Shown here: positions 12,507-22,329 of the stretch, in pieces | Layout of the letters: the number at the start of each line of letters is the position of its first letter | How positions within the stretch are numbered: position 1 is the first letter of the stretch | Assembly (NCBI GenBank): GCA_963573305.1 | Contig: OY754334.1 | Location: 28,265,614 to 28,329,613, forward strand | Source of the DNA: Pyrrhosoma nymphula | Taxonomy: Eukaryota > Arthropoda > Insecta > Odonata > Coenagrionidae | Direction: 5' to 3' | DNA: 64,000 bases | Notes under the pieces: generated by a model | Database searches by the model: none | Seen by the model: only the letters and a program-made list of their open reading frames with translations | What the model was told of the DNA's origin: nothing | Made by a program: the position numbers and the translations under genes

Positions 12507-12893
12507 GGATCATCAATAAATTAGATCACATGTGTACCTCTTGCCTACGTTTCGCAAATTTATACTTCCATCATCAGGACTACAACAGTAATACAACATA
12601 CATTTATTAACAATTGCTTTTAACTCATAAATTATTTAAAAAATAAGAAAGCACATAACCATAGGTACCTTGAGGTGGAAAATTTAGTTTAACAAATCAG
12701 AATATGCACACATTAGTAATGTATATTTTACACACATTAGTAATGTATATGACATTTGCTATGGTAACTGCAATTTTATATTTCTTAGTAACTAAAACAT
12801 GGTGATCAACATTTAAAAAATTACATGGAATCTTAATACTAAAAATGTAGTTAACAAGTAAACATACGCATGTGATCTAATTTATTGAAGACC
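12507..12893. mobile_element. Element of about 387 bp with terminal inverted repeats and a hammerhead-like core
   Basis: The ends are inverted copies: 12507-12537 and 12864-12893 share caataaattagatcacatg within arms of about 31 bases carrying a few mismatches. Inside the left end, on the minus strand at 12544-12578, lies cctgatgatgg...gcgaaacg, which has the CTGANGA...GAAAC arrangement of a hammerhead core. A direct repeat of about 20 bases (cacacattagtaatgtatat) occurs twice at about 12708-12750. There is no coding capacity. Target duplications were not resolved. Confidence 0.6.
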
Positions 12894-13044
12894 AACTCTT
12901 CAAGAAAACATAATTTTGATAATTTTAAAGAAATCTTCTTCCCGATACGAATGCAATGATTTTTACAACTTAATACCATTAATTAAGAAAAAAAGTCCGT
13001 CACATCTCTTTAGTTATCACTATATTCAAGAGAATCACATCGCG

Positions 13045-13567
13045 TTAAGACTCCAGCGGTGCGGCGCTGGGTGCAATCGTGGAATGTCTGACGGCAAACG
13101 AGATCTCAGAATCAAAGAATGTTTTTACGGATCCGCGGAAAATTTCCCACGAGTTTTCCTCCAAAGGTTGGTTGGTGTGATGCGAGAAGAAAACTATGGG
13201 AGTGAAAACCAAAAGTGATTTCGGGATCGGAGCTTCACGGCGACCGCACTCGGCGCCGCCAATTATAATCCTTCTCGACTGACCGCACGCGGGTGAAAAC
13301 AAGGAAAAAAAGAGAAGAAACGAGACTCCCACTACTCAACAAACCAGGATCCTCACAGATTCTCGGAGAGAGATAAGACGGGAGAGTAATGAAAAGAGTG
13401 TTTCCCGTGATGGACTTCGTCTCCCTGCCAGCTCTTCTTTCTCCCTTTCTTGGGAGGGGGGAGGGCGTAATTATGGACTCTTCTTGAGTAGCAGGAGTTG
13501 TTATTAGGGAAGGAGACCAACAGCTGAGGTCATTTGCGCAGGAATGTGATCCTACAAGGCACTTCAC
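13045..13567 (-). other. GC-richer stretch with open frames of unclear status
   Basis: Two overlapping minus-strand frames exist. One starts at an ATG (13332) with a signal-peptide-like MGVSFLLFFSLFSPACGQ. The same bases form a strong pyrimidine tract ending in gcggtcag, so this may instead be a splice acceptor. No known domain follows. It may be untranslated or promoter sequence, or an exon. Confidence 0.2.
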
Positions 13568-13670
13568 GTTTAGTGCCGGACCTGGGAGGCATCCGAACCT
13601 CGGTGTCGAAGGTGCCCCAATCTTTCACCGCGGGTGGTTTATGGCACCGACTGACCAGTCGCACTATAGT
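13562..13670 (-). repeat. Possible tRNA-derived SINE head (target of the U6-SINE insertion)
   Basis: The minus strand shows an A-box-like ctggtcagtcggtgcc and, about 50 bases on, a B-box-like gaggttcggatgcctc, followed by a short GC-rich stretch. The spacing suits a tRNA-derived head. It lies directly next to the duplicated target of the neighbouring insertion. Confidence 0.35.
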
Positions 13671-13681
13671 TTATAACTTCT

Positions 13682-14034
13682 CTCACTCAGTGATTCAACC
13701 CGAAGGTTGGTTTGGATAGTTGAGGGTAGAGCTCACCCCGGACTAAGCCACAGGTGATAGAAACAAAAACAAACTTTGTAAATTTTACAATAAATTTTAT
13801 TCACTACGACCGGTTTCGACATCTTCAGGTGGCCTTGTCATTATAATAACTTTTAAGCCACAGGTGTTTGAATTTCCCACATTTGGGGTAGGGGGACCAG
13901 TTCCTTTCCCTGGGCCACCTCACACTCCGGGGACTTTTTTTGTTTGGGGGCGTCCAAAGGCTTCACCCGGATTTGAACCCGGGACCCTTCAATCAGTAGC
14001 CAAGCACTCTACCCACTAGGCCACCACGCTCCCC
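13682..14034 (-). repeat. tRNA-derived SINE (family S2) with later insertion
   Basis: The minus-strand head ggggagcgtggtggcctagt contains an A box (tggcctagtggg), and ccgggttcaaatccggg is a B box in a paired T arm. The body (ggaaaggaact..., ggggtgagctctac, aaaccaacctt) is shared with 17193-17345. It ends in a TGAG-type tail. A 97-bp element with 13-bp duplications interrupts it. Confidence 0.85.
13744..13866 (-). mobile_element. 97-bp insertion with 13-bp target duplication and hammerhead-like core
   Basis: The word taagccacaggtg occurs at 13744-13756 and again, identically, at 13854-13866. The 97 bases between them are absent from the homologous SINE at 17193-17345, so they are a later insertion. 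The minus strand of the insert reads cctgaagatgtcgaaaccgg and then gtcgtagtgaataaaa, that is CTGANGA followed by GAAAC. It also holds the palindrome ttgtaaattttacaa. A target duplication this long suggests an LINE-type or Penelope-type integration and not a cut-and-paste transposase. Confidence 0.8.
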
Positions 14035-14105
14035 AAAAATGTGGCACGCTTCACTATTTTGGGTGTCATCCTTGCGCAGGGGCCATGCTAATCTTCTCTG
14101 TATCG
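14035..14105 (-). pseudogene. U6 spliceosomal snRNA, 5'-truncated pseudogene
   Basis: The minus strand contains cgatacagagaagattagca, then tggcccctgcgcaaggatga, then a near-U6 3' stem and tail ending in ccacattttt. This matches the highly conserved centre of U6, including the ACAGAGA box that pairs with the 5' splice site and the AGC region that pairs with U2. Differences near the 3' stem (cacccaaaatagtgaagcgtg) and the missing first 36 or so nucleotides, along with their upstream promoter, show that it is not functional. The run of T is the natural U6 end. Confidence 0.93.
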
Positions 14106-14119
14106 TTATTACTTCTAAA

Positions 14120-16470
14120 GGTTAAAAATAAATCGCAAAATTATGTTCTTCTTTGTGTTGCACTAGTCACGCTGATGAAAATGGTTTTTTCATCGCAGTT
14201 TTACGATAGATATTAACCATTTTACGTGCTGTATTAAACCAAGCCAGTTTAATATGCATTGGATTACTTAAGAATGTTAACTAAAGCATGATTTGCATCT
14301 TCCAGGGGAGGTAAGGAGGCTGGTAAAGGGTAAGACTACTCGAAGGGAGAGAAGGAACCATTTCACAGCATTAGACTACTCTTTGAATTAGTCAATACCT
14401 ATGTAATTCTTAAAAATTGCCACGGGAAATAAATCAAATGTCGTCGAAGTTGGTGCATGATGCGGTCTATATGAATATCGGAGAAATAAAGAAACTGTAT
14501 TCTAACGGCGTGATTTTTACCTCAGGTCCACCGGGCTCTGGCCTGACCGCGCTGCGGCAAAAAATATTTTTTTTAAATGTATGCCCTCCGCTTTCAATTC
14601 CCTTGTATTAAAAATTACTCAATTCACAGTGAAAAAGAGTTATCCACAGCACAAAAACCAATCACTTAACTGGTATGCAGTAAGAGCGTCATTTCGAATT
14701 CAATATAGAAATTGTAACTAATTTGAGTTGATTTTTGGTTAGGTAACTAACATTCATGAAACCCCCATGGTCAGGCATATAAAATTTACCTTACAGTCAT
14801 TGATTTTAAGAATGCATAAAGTATACAGCGTATGCATACATGCAATTGTTAATTAATGCTCAGAATTCGATAATGTGTCGTCAGTCTATCATCAATTGTT
14901 TATTGACTGCTGTGAACACCTGCTAAATGATTTCCGGGCCTCAGATTTTTTTCTGACAATCAACAATTTCCTAAATTTTTCGTTTAATTGATTCAATTTC
15001 AACTATGACAGTTAAGATTCCACGTACAGATATGAAATAAAGTCTTACATATACGTACTAACGCAATTCCCGAATCTCTCTTATAAATGAGTTAAGTTTC
15101 CATGAAATAAGGTATGTGCATGAAATAGTTCAAGTGAAAAAAACTGTCGCTTTTACCCACTTGGGTGGAGGTAATGTCACTAATTACAATTCCAAATTAC
15201 GTGGGAACACGTATGAAGTCGTTGATTTCACCCATCGAGTTAGTAATTAGCAAATAACTTAGTTATTCTGAATTTTGAGCATTTAATCCCGTAAACGTCG
15301 CGCATAAATAGTTTCAGTTCGATTGGGTAATCAAAGTTCAATAGCACATGCCATCGTTTAGCGAGGAAACTGTTGAGCCATTTACGAAATCACTTACGAG
15401 AACGACACTCCGTTCAGGGCACACATTCATAACGAGAAATCAACGACTAAACGCACCCTTCACTTCAGATTTGATCAATTTATGACGAAGTATGATCACA
15501 AAGCGTGCATTATTGACCAATTAAAAAAAAGAGTATCAGCATTGGAGGGATGTAAGATCAATGGAAACCCATTCGCAAAACCTTTTTTTTGAGATTCTAT
15601 CAAAACGTTTTCCATTGAAATGAACGATTATTTTACTTTAATAAAAATAATTGAAGGGCTGCGAAATAAAAGTTAAAAAAGCAATTTTTGAAAGAACAAC
15701 CAGCTAGCAAAAAAAGAGGTCGTCCATATCTGGGCTGAAAATCCCGAAGCTCTTGCGATGCGTGGAGTTTCTGATCATAATTTCATTAATGCCTGGGCTA
15801 AATACTTATATTTTTCTACAGAAATATTGTTCAAGATTCAAGCAAGTTGCCATTGAAAGGAAAAAGCAATCATGTGGAACTTGTTGCATTAGTCGTGGAG
15901 AGAAATTTTCCTTTTTTTCTGTTTGTACCTACAACTTTCCACTCTTTAATCTTCATCATCGTTATAGAAAACCAGATGGCTGAATTGGTGCTAATAACAA
16001 CTTAAACGTATACCATAGGTAATAAAAATGTCTTAATTAACTTGGTTACGGCTGAGCGCACGTACTCCAATTTCCAATGTGCCTTTGACCCAAGCTCAAT
16101 TAGAGTCAGTCGTATTTCAATCCGAACAGCTCCATATCGCTACTTTACGGTGATGTTTGACTTTTTAGAAACGGAAACAATTTCCCAACAACAACGATTT
16201 AGGAGTATTACCGCGGGGTGATTAACCTCATTGAATCAGTGCATTACATAAGAGGAAAATAAATGTGCCAGTAATATATACACCTCTCATTTGGTGAATG
16301 TAATAAACCAAATTTTTTACATTGATCCAAGTCCACTCTAAAAATTAAGACCTGAGCAAAACTCTTTTCAGTGCCTAGGCGTCAGTGTAATTTATGTAGT
16401 AACGCTCATGATAAGATTATTCAGTTCATTTCATATGGATGAAAACGAAAATATTTAAAAAGACTCATAT
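14120..16470. other. AT-rich stretch with no recognisable feature
   Basis: No LINE, SINE, RNA or coding signal was recognised in this interval. Confidence 0.5.
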
Positions 16471-16477
16471 TATGCTG

Positions 16478-16640
16478 GCCTCGTTGGCGGCGTGGTAACG
16501 TTCTCGCCTGCCAACCCGAAGGTTGCGGGTTCGAGTTCCGCCTGGGTGGATTTTCACCATTCAGGGCATGGGTGTAAATGTGTTGTTTTTAAGATTTAAT
16601 TTGTAAGAAAGGACTATATAGGTCTAAAATGTGCTCGCAA
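16478..16640 (+). repeat. tRNA-derived SINE (family S1), best copy
   Basis: An A box (tggcggcgtggtaacg) and a B box (gcgggttcgagttccgc) lie 30-40 bases apart, followed by gcctgggtggattttcacca and a body containing cagggcatgggtgtaaatg. The acceptor-stem bases do not pair, so this is a SINE head and not a tRNA gene. Other copies: 21005-21260 (minus), and decayed ones at 47595-47700 and 52550-52645. Confidence 0.8.
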
Positions 16641-16838
16641 TAAATACAGCACTATTAGCATGTAGAAAAGATAATTTCAGAACTAATAACCGTAATTCTA
16701 GGTTCATTGAGATCTTAAAGTGCTCTAGTACTTGTTATATATGATGTTAACGTCCGCGCTTTCTCAAATTCAAGTATAATATATATTCCACCATACGGTG
16801 TACATTTTTGCATGGTGTATTATAGCTAGCGTTGTGAA

Positions 16839-17060
16839 CAGCCGCCCCAAAAAGCAGTTAGATTTAACAAATAATAGAATACCTACCTTATTTGAAAGAG
16901 TTATTCTAATTGTTCCTGGGATTAGCGTTCTCAAACTGCACACAAAAGACAGCTGTGATGTCTCCGTATAAAAGAATTCTTGCCTCCACATTATATCTAA
17001 TCCTAGTTACCTGTCACTCATTTTTCGTAACCGTTAAGCACGCACTAGAACATTTCATCC
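16839..17060. repeat. Dispersed repeat, copy 1 of 2
   Basis: It aligns in the same orientation with 21557-21795. Shared landmarks in order are cagccg-cccaaaaagca, a-gacagaata-like, tagcattctc-like, ttacctgtcact and aaccgttaa/aaccattaa. The family is unknown. Confidence 0.6.
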
Positions 17061-17192
17061 CGGATCTACCGGGATAATAAATCTTTCGGTCGAGCTCCAA
17101 TCTAAGAGCCTTTTTCACTTGAACCAAACCCAAAAGTGAGATATCCACTTGATATCCACTTTTAAAGAGATTATGTGTGGATTGTTAAATTA

Positions 17193-17345
17193 TTCACTCA
17201 CTCACTCACTCAGTGTTTCAAACAGAAGGTTGGTTTTGATGGGTGACAGTAGAGCTCACCCCGCGCTATGCCATTGGTGGGTGAAATTCACACGTTCAGG
17301 GCGGAGGGAGAAGTTCCTTTCCTTGGGGCACCTGCCATTTTCCGC
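17193..17345 (-). repeat. SINE family S2, 5'-truncated copy
   Basis: The minus strand follows the body of the SINE at 13682-14034: caaggaaaggaacttc, gcggggtgagctctac, aaaaccaaccttct, then a (TGAG)n tail of about four units at 17193-17210. The tRNA head is missing, as in LINE-mobilised 5'-truncated SINEs. The copy lacks the 97-bp insertion, which gives its empty-site form. Confidence 0.75.
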
Positions 17346-17841
17346 GATGTTTTGACAATCACACAGTCGCACCGCGAGGATTTTCGGAGTTAAATTGGGG
17401 GTTAAATTGTAATTGTGATCAATTATTTTGAGATTATATCGCGATATTCCTGGTTTTTGGTGATGCATCCTCTTTTTTATCAAACGTTTTGTGTTGAGCA
17501 TTCTTTCGTTGACTTCATTGGTGGTAAAATAAAACAATTCCGAGGGTGAAATAATCCTATTTTATCAAAATTCATTGAGTCAATAACTTTAACGTGAAAA
17601 CACATATGCTGGTTTTTGGACTGATGTGCTGGGGAAGCCTGCTCTCAATAAAAGGCCTTCGGCGTAAATCTTATCAAGATCATGGTGATTTTCCGACATG
17701 GGAACTTCATTATATAAAAACCCTGGGCAGCCGTTTTCGCTGAGGCCTGGGAGTAACCAATATATTCTACCACCGTAAAAATGAAATACCGAAAAATATG
17801 GTGGGTCTAAATTTCATTTACCTACTTGCAGACGTATTATG

Positions 17842-17873
17842 GTTTCCAGTTTTCACTGTTAGGCTGTCATCAG
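17842..17873 (-). repeat. Hammerhead-like core, isolated copy
   Basis: The minus strand reads ctgatgacagcctaacagtg and then aaaactggaaacc, that is CTGATGA, a hairpin-capable spacer and GAAAC. The boundaries of the carrying element were not resolved. Confidence 0.4.
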
Positions 17874-18290
17874 ATCTTTTCCAATTATATACTTAATCAA
17901 CTATATACTCCAATTACAAACTAAGTATAGCTATGCCTTCAGCTATATGGCACATTCCTGTACATGATATTCACCAATATTACTGATTTCTGAGTGTCTG
18001 ATAGCCAAAGTACTGTAACGTTATATCGCAAAGTAACACTGAAAATAAGATAACAGTGGAGGCTACAAAATATGTCTTTTTTATCAAGAAAAATTTTCAC
18101 AAGTTTAGTGCGCAGTAATTAGATTTCTTTTCAGCAAATAAGCATACATTTAAGACTGTAACCATGGTAAGAAACACAAGCGTATGGAATTCATAATAAT
18201 AAAATCAATCAACTGGACTGCGATTCCAATTCAGATCCACCGATTTTGCACCCAGTGCTTGAACCAATTTAGCCGTCCCAGGCTTGCCTG

Positions 18291-18508
18291 AAGGCTGTTT
18301 TACACGAGACACTTTCTGATGTATGTCTGACACGGTATTGATTTGCATTGAAAATTGTGTAGTGTCAAGCGGTGAATTGCAAGAATGTATGCGCAAATGC
18401 ATAAACGCGAGAGATGGGAAAATAGCCCCTGCTCTAATTCCGAGCTCGCGTTCTCGCAATTTATATACATCAAATTGTGCAATTAAGTGCCTCGTGTAAA
18501 ACGGCCTT
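18291..18508. mobile_element. MITE of about 218 bp with 22-bp terminal inverted repeats
   Basis: aaggctgttttacacgagac at 18291-18310 is mirrored by gcctcgtgtaaaacggcctt at 18489-18508; the arms (22 bases) differ at two positions. The interior repeats GCAATT, GCGAG and similar words in inverted order near each end. There is no transposase. The TTTTACACG-type terminus is common in insect non-autonomous DNA transposons, but I cannot assign a superfamily. No clear target duplication was found. Confidence 0.8.
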
Positions 18509-18989
18509 ACACCTTGAAATACAGAGTCGTTGAGTGAAGTATATATTCTCCTGAGGGACCGTGCATTCAATGTCACGAATTGCTCGAAATCCTGCACATG
18601 CAGCCAAAGTCCACGATATTAAACAACCTTTTAAACACGTGTGTTTTAGTAGAAGCGAAATATGGTGGTAATCACCTGCGTTAAACGTGACGTTAAGGAG
18701 AGGAAGGATATCGTGGAAGGCTTAGGAACGCAGGGGAGGAGAGGACAGCACATTATTCAACGCTGCCAACATAACCCTTTTTTAACTTGAGATAGGCGGA
18801 AGGGCGCCATTAGCAAGTTTCACGGCAATGTTAACGTTAAAAAAACGAAGCTGGTTCATAATACGCTCATGTTGTTCGAAACCCAGTGGTCAAGCCTATC
18901 TAAAAAATTGAATTGAGAGCCATCGGGAGGTATAAATTAGATGAAATTAATAGATTAATAATTTCAAAGCTGGTCATGAAAGTTTGTGA

Positions 18990-19195
18990 TCTTGGGAACC
19001 CTGGTAGTCAAATGGGAAGACCACCTAACTCCACTGTTCGCAGGGCCAGTTCGTAGGAAGTGGACTCTTCCACTGAAATGGGCCTTCTGCGCCAAGATCA
19101 CTATTAGCAACAACAGAACCTTTTTTCAGCAATACTAAGCACTAGGCTCGTATTAGAGGGATATGGGTTCGATTCCCAGCTCAGGCAAATGAGTT
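18990..19195 (+). repeat. Decayed tRNA-derived SINE
   Basis: There is an A-box-like ctggtagtcaaatggg near 19000, and a B box in a paired arm (tgggttcgattccca) near 19167 followed by gctcaggcaaatgag. The distance between boxes is too long for one tRNA, so either two heads are present or the A box is fortuitous. Confidence 0.4.
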
Positions 19196-19199
19196 TTGT

Positions 19200-20995
19200 T
19201 TTCGCGGCGAATTCTGCGCATTCTGGCACCTCCTCAGATGGCGATTCTCCAATTGAAGTCACTCTCGCAAGGAGTTCCCTAAAAAGTTTAAATTACGAGG
19301 TCGAGCTGTTGAATAAAGTGAATTAGGACAAAGAAAACCAGAATACGACATATCATGGAAGGTAAAATTTCAATTGGAACCCTCGGATGGTTGAAAGCAT
19401 TTAGAAAATTTGACATATTCTTCACACACGCAAGAAAGGTACACTATAGAGGAACGTTGGGGTGCATCGTGATCTTTTTTTCCGAAAACTGCCACAGTAG
19501 GATTCAGCAGAGCGGGTTAGAACACAAGAGGGTTTTAATTTGCCCACTTCATTCCATTAAAACCTCATTAAACACGAAGTACCGGCACGTTACTGAATAA
19601 TGCATTATCCAGGGACCGAATAACGTTTAGAACGTATTAACGCTCGGGATTTCACACTGTCAGTGTTAGGAGAGGCAAAAATTTGCACACAGCCTCAGGG
19701 GGCAGGTGCAAATGAACTTCGCAAAAAACTAAGAGGGAGAAAGTGGGAGCTTAACCGTGCAGCAAATGCAGCATTCATTTGCATATTTGATGACCTTATT
19801 TCCTCGATTTCCACCTCAATCAAGAGTGAATGATGAAACCGCAACTACTGGCAAGGACGACCAAATATTTTTATTCTTTTCTAAACGTATACTAAATTAC
19901 CTGCACATTTTTCCCTAAAGTAGTATGACTGAGAGTATCACTCTATACTGAAAAGATTTAGCCAAATTAAAATTTTAGAATTTCCAATAATTGCTCAAAA
20001 TTCTGCTACTTTTTTCTCTTGAGGAAAGTGTAGTTCAAGGCCTTGCTTTTATCTTACAAGGTGTTAGAATTGGGGAACTGAAAAATTATGGCGATATAAA
20101 ATGCTGTAGTAATCTGATGTCACAAGTCTAAGAGGATTTAATTTAAAAGTTGTTGTTGATATGATTCTACCAAAAGTTGCTTGACTTGATAACAACACCG
20201 CCAAATGTAATAAGTTGATAAGGCAAGTGAAAGGTGTTTACCGACGGTTTACTGTTACAAAGCAATGTGCATGCCTTTGATAGTATGACGGTATAGCTTA
20301 AAATATAGTTTTTCTGGAGCAAAAATATAATGATTATCAAGGATTCAGTAGCGTGTCGTACAGCAAGGCTTCATTTTTCGGAAATTCAACAATATACATA
20401 AATGGCGTCTTTAATGAGCGAAATTAGGTATTCACCACCCTTATATTTCACTCATTTTACATTCACAAACGCAGGTTCGCACACCGTGGCAAATAGTTTA
20501 TCCTCCGTTTTGGGGGCGTCATAGTGACTACTCGAACCAGGTCAGGTCAAAGTGACTACAAGAACCTAAAACGGAATAAGAAATTAATTATTTTTAGATA
20601 GCGATTAATCAATGATACTTCTCTATTTTGCTATGCGTATTTTTTAGGATAATTGGTAATGGAGGAGTAGCGACTTTGCAGCATGCAATAGCCTTATACA
20701 TATTATATCTGGAAAAAGATTCTCCTTCGGAAAAATTACAGATTCACGTAAGACTTGTTTCTACATCATCAATATACACCATGACTCAAGCCCACACACA
20801 TTAATTTACGGTCCCACAGAAGAATGAATTAATATGGAGGAAATTTTTCGGTATTGCACAAGGGGTGGTTACCTACAAAATTGTTTCATGTATAGCTCCG
20901 TGATTAGTGTATGTTGTTCTTCTATTCTATCGTCCAAACACATCATTCATACCAGATAATTAAATTGGCTTGAATACATACGATTTAAATGCGTT
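19200..20995. other. AT-rich stretch with no recognisable feature
   Basis: There are only short chance open frames and I saw no repeat family. Confidence 0.5.
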
Positions 20996-21004
20996 AACTA
21001 AATG

Positions 21005-21260
21005 TTACTTTCTCCCCTCCACCAAAATCTAACACTGATTGGCTGTCTTTTTTGCCCTCGGACGATTCTGGTGGTCCGTATGCCCCTGCGATCCCGATAA
21101 GCCATTGGCTTGTCGTCAGGTTTCGTAGGGGCCGATCTACCAGAACTTGACAGAAACACCCATGCCCTGGGAAGACGAAAAACCGACCCAGGCGGGACTC
21201 TAACCCGAGACCTTCGGATCAGCAGGCGAGAACTTAACCCCGCCGCCAACAAGCCCGGCC
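21005..21260 (-). repeat. tRNA-derived SINE (family S1), minus-strand copy of about 255 bp
   Basis: On the minus strand the head reads gttggcggcggggttaagtt, then ctcgcctgctgatccgaagg, then the B-box region tcgggttagagtcccgcctg. The body continues with cagggcatgggtgtttctg. It matches the copy at 16478 over head and body. The 84-codon open frame across it is a by-product. Confidence 0.75.
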
Positions 21261-21556
21261 GGTCAAAGACCTAGTTTCCACTGATGGGTTTGTTAACTAC
21301 TCGGGTAAGAGAGTGGTTTTAAAACGCATTGAGTAATGCCTCGATAGTATTATATAGGTTTTCCAGTTGATTTACTACATTATAGGTTTCTCAGACCGAA
21401 GATTAAAAGACCCTTTGATAATTATTATTAATTTGATGTTTATCGAGGTGAATGTCGAATTTGAGCTTCTAATTCATTGGGAACATAAAATTCCGCTTTA
21501 CTTTTTAGTAATTTTTAGCGGCAGCTTTTTCTCATTTTAATGTTGCTATCTTCTAC

Positions 21557-21795
21557 CAGCCGTCCCAAAAAGCAATTATAATTACCAAATGACAGAATAT
21601 TTGACTTAAATTAATTATTTTTATTTCTCCTGTGACAACTAGCATTCTCCAAAGAAAAGTATTATATCTCCTCTCCCTAGCCTCTCCTTCCCTGAAATTA
21701 ACCCCTGCCTCTCTATTATTTTAATATCCACACAAATTACCTGTCACTTCTTTATCCAAACCATTAAACAAATACTTGAATATTTTGCATAATAG
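21557..21795. repeat. Dispersed repeat, copy 2 of 2
   Basis: Counterpart of 16839-17060, same orientation, with clear interruptions and substitutions. It lies about 300 bases from an S1 SINE, and the first copy lies about 200 bases from another S1 SINE. Confidence 0.6.
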
Positions 21796-22061
21796 TGGTC
21801 TATTTACCCGTAGTATGCCACTTGGTTCCGACCCAAGGAAACTATATTCTATTTACCAATTTCAGTGGACATAAATTCACACCATTCAGAAGAAAATCAG
21901 AAAGTTGGGCAACTGGATAGTGGCAAAGTTATCTCGCACTCAAGCGATGCAAGTGCTCAATTTACATGCTAAACGACGATGGAGCAGATATTTCCCGAGT
22001 CATCGAAGGTATATATCAAAAATCCTATTCATAAAAATATCGTGATGCGAGAATTTTAGGT

Positions 22062-22140
22062 CGTTGTGACCAAAGAGGCTTTCTCCGGATTTGAATCCGG
22101 TTCCTTCCGGCCCCTATATCCTAGTGCTCTAATCCTGAGG
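22062..22140 (-). repeat. SINE head remnant with B box
   Basis: The minus strand shows ccggattcaaatccgg (B box in a T-arm stem) followed by agaaagcctctttgg, resembling the S2 head (ccgggttcaaatccggg, tgaagcctttgg). Confidence 0.5.
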
Positions 22141-22329
22141 TATTGCTATGACCGCACCATTATTGACCCCACATTTACCCCTGAATCATTTGATTTTGAC
22201 AGTGGATTTCAGCAAATAGCAAATAATTCCTCACGGATTGAAAATGGCTCATATCATTTCAATTCTATAAAGTTGGATCAGATCAAATGTACTAGATTGT
22301 GGACATTACCACATGAGGAATAATATCAT

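Larger units (their letters stand above)
13671..14116 (-). mobile_element. Chimeric retrotransposed insertion: U6 snRNA piece joined to a tRNA-derived SINE
   Basis: The insertion proper is 13682-14105, flanked by an 11-bp duplication differing at one base (ttataacttct at 13671-13681, ttattacttct at 14106-14116). On the minus strand, 5' to 3', it consists of U6 sequence from about nucleotide 37 to its TTTTT end, then without a gap a tRNA-like head with A and B boxes, a SINE body, and a short gagtgag tail. One duplication around both parts means they entered together. The most direct explanation is that reverse transcriptase reached the 5' end of the SINE RNA, jumped to the 3' end of U6 RNA and stopped early. 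U6-LINE chimeras made this way are known in mammals. The SINE body is split by a later insertion at 13757-13853. Confidence 0.85.

Noticed and set aside
13045..13332. Small secreted protein with signal peptide and a protease-like IIIGG
   Set aside because: The residues after IIIGG do not follow serine proteases, and the signal-like stretch is also a plain splice-acceptor pyrimidine tract. It is kept only as an unclear region.
14165..14200. CTGATGA followed by a perfect-looking hairpin (gatgaaaa...ttttcatc)
   Set aside because: No GAAAC follows, and the hairpin overlaps the CTGATGA itself, so it does not fit the hammerhead-like module.
16478..16552. A possible functional tRNA gene
   Set aside because: A and B boxes are present but the acceptor-stem ends do not pair, and the same head with body occurs at other loci. 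It is a SINE.
18205..18597. Minus-strand 130-codon open frame
   Set aside because: It runs straight through a MITE with terminal inverted repeats, so it is chance openness.
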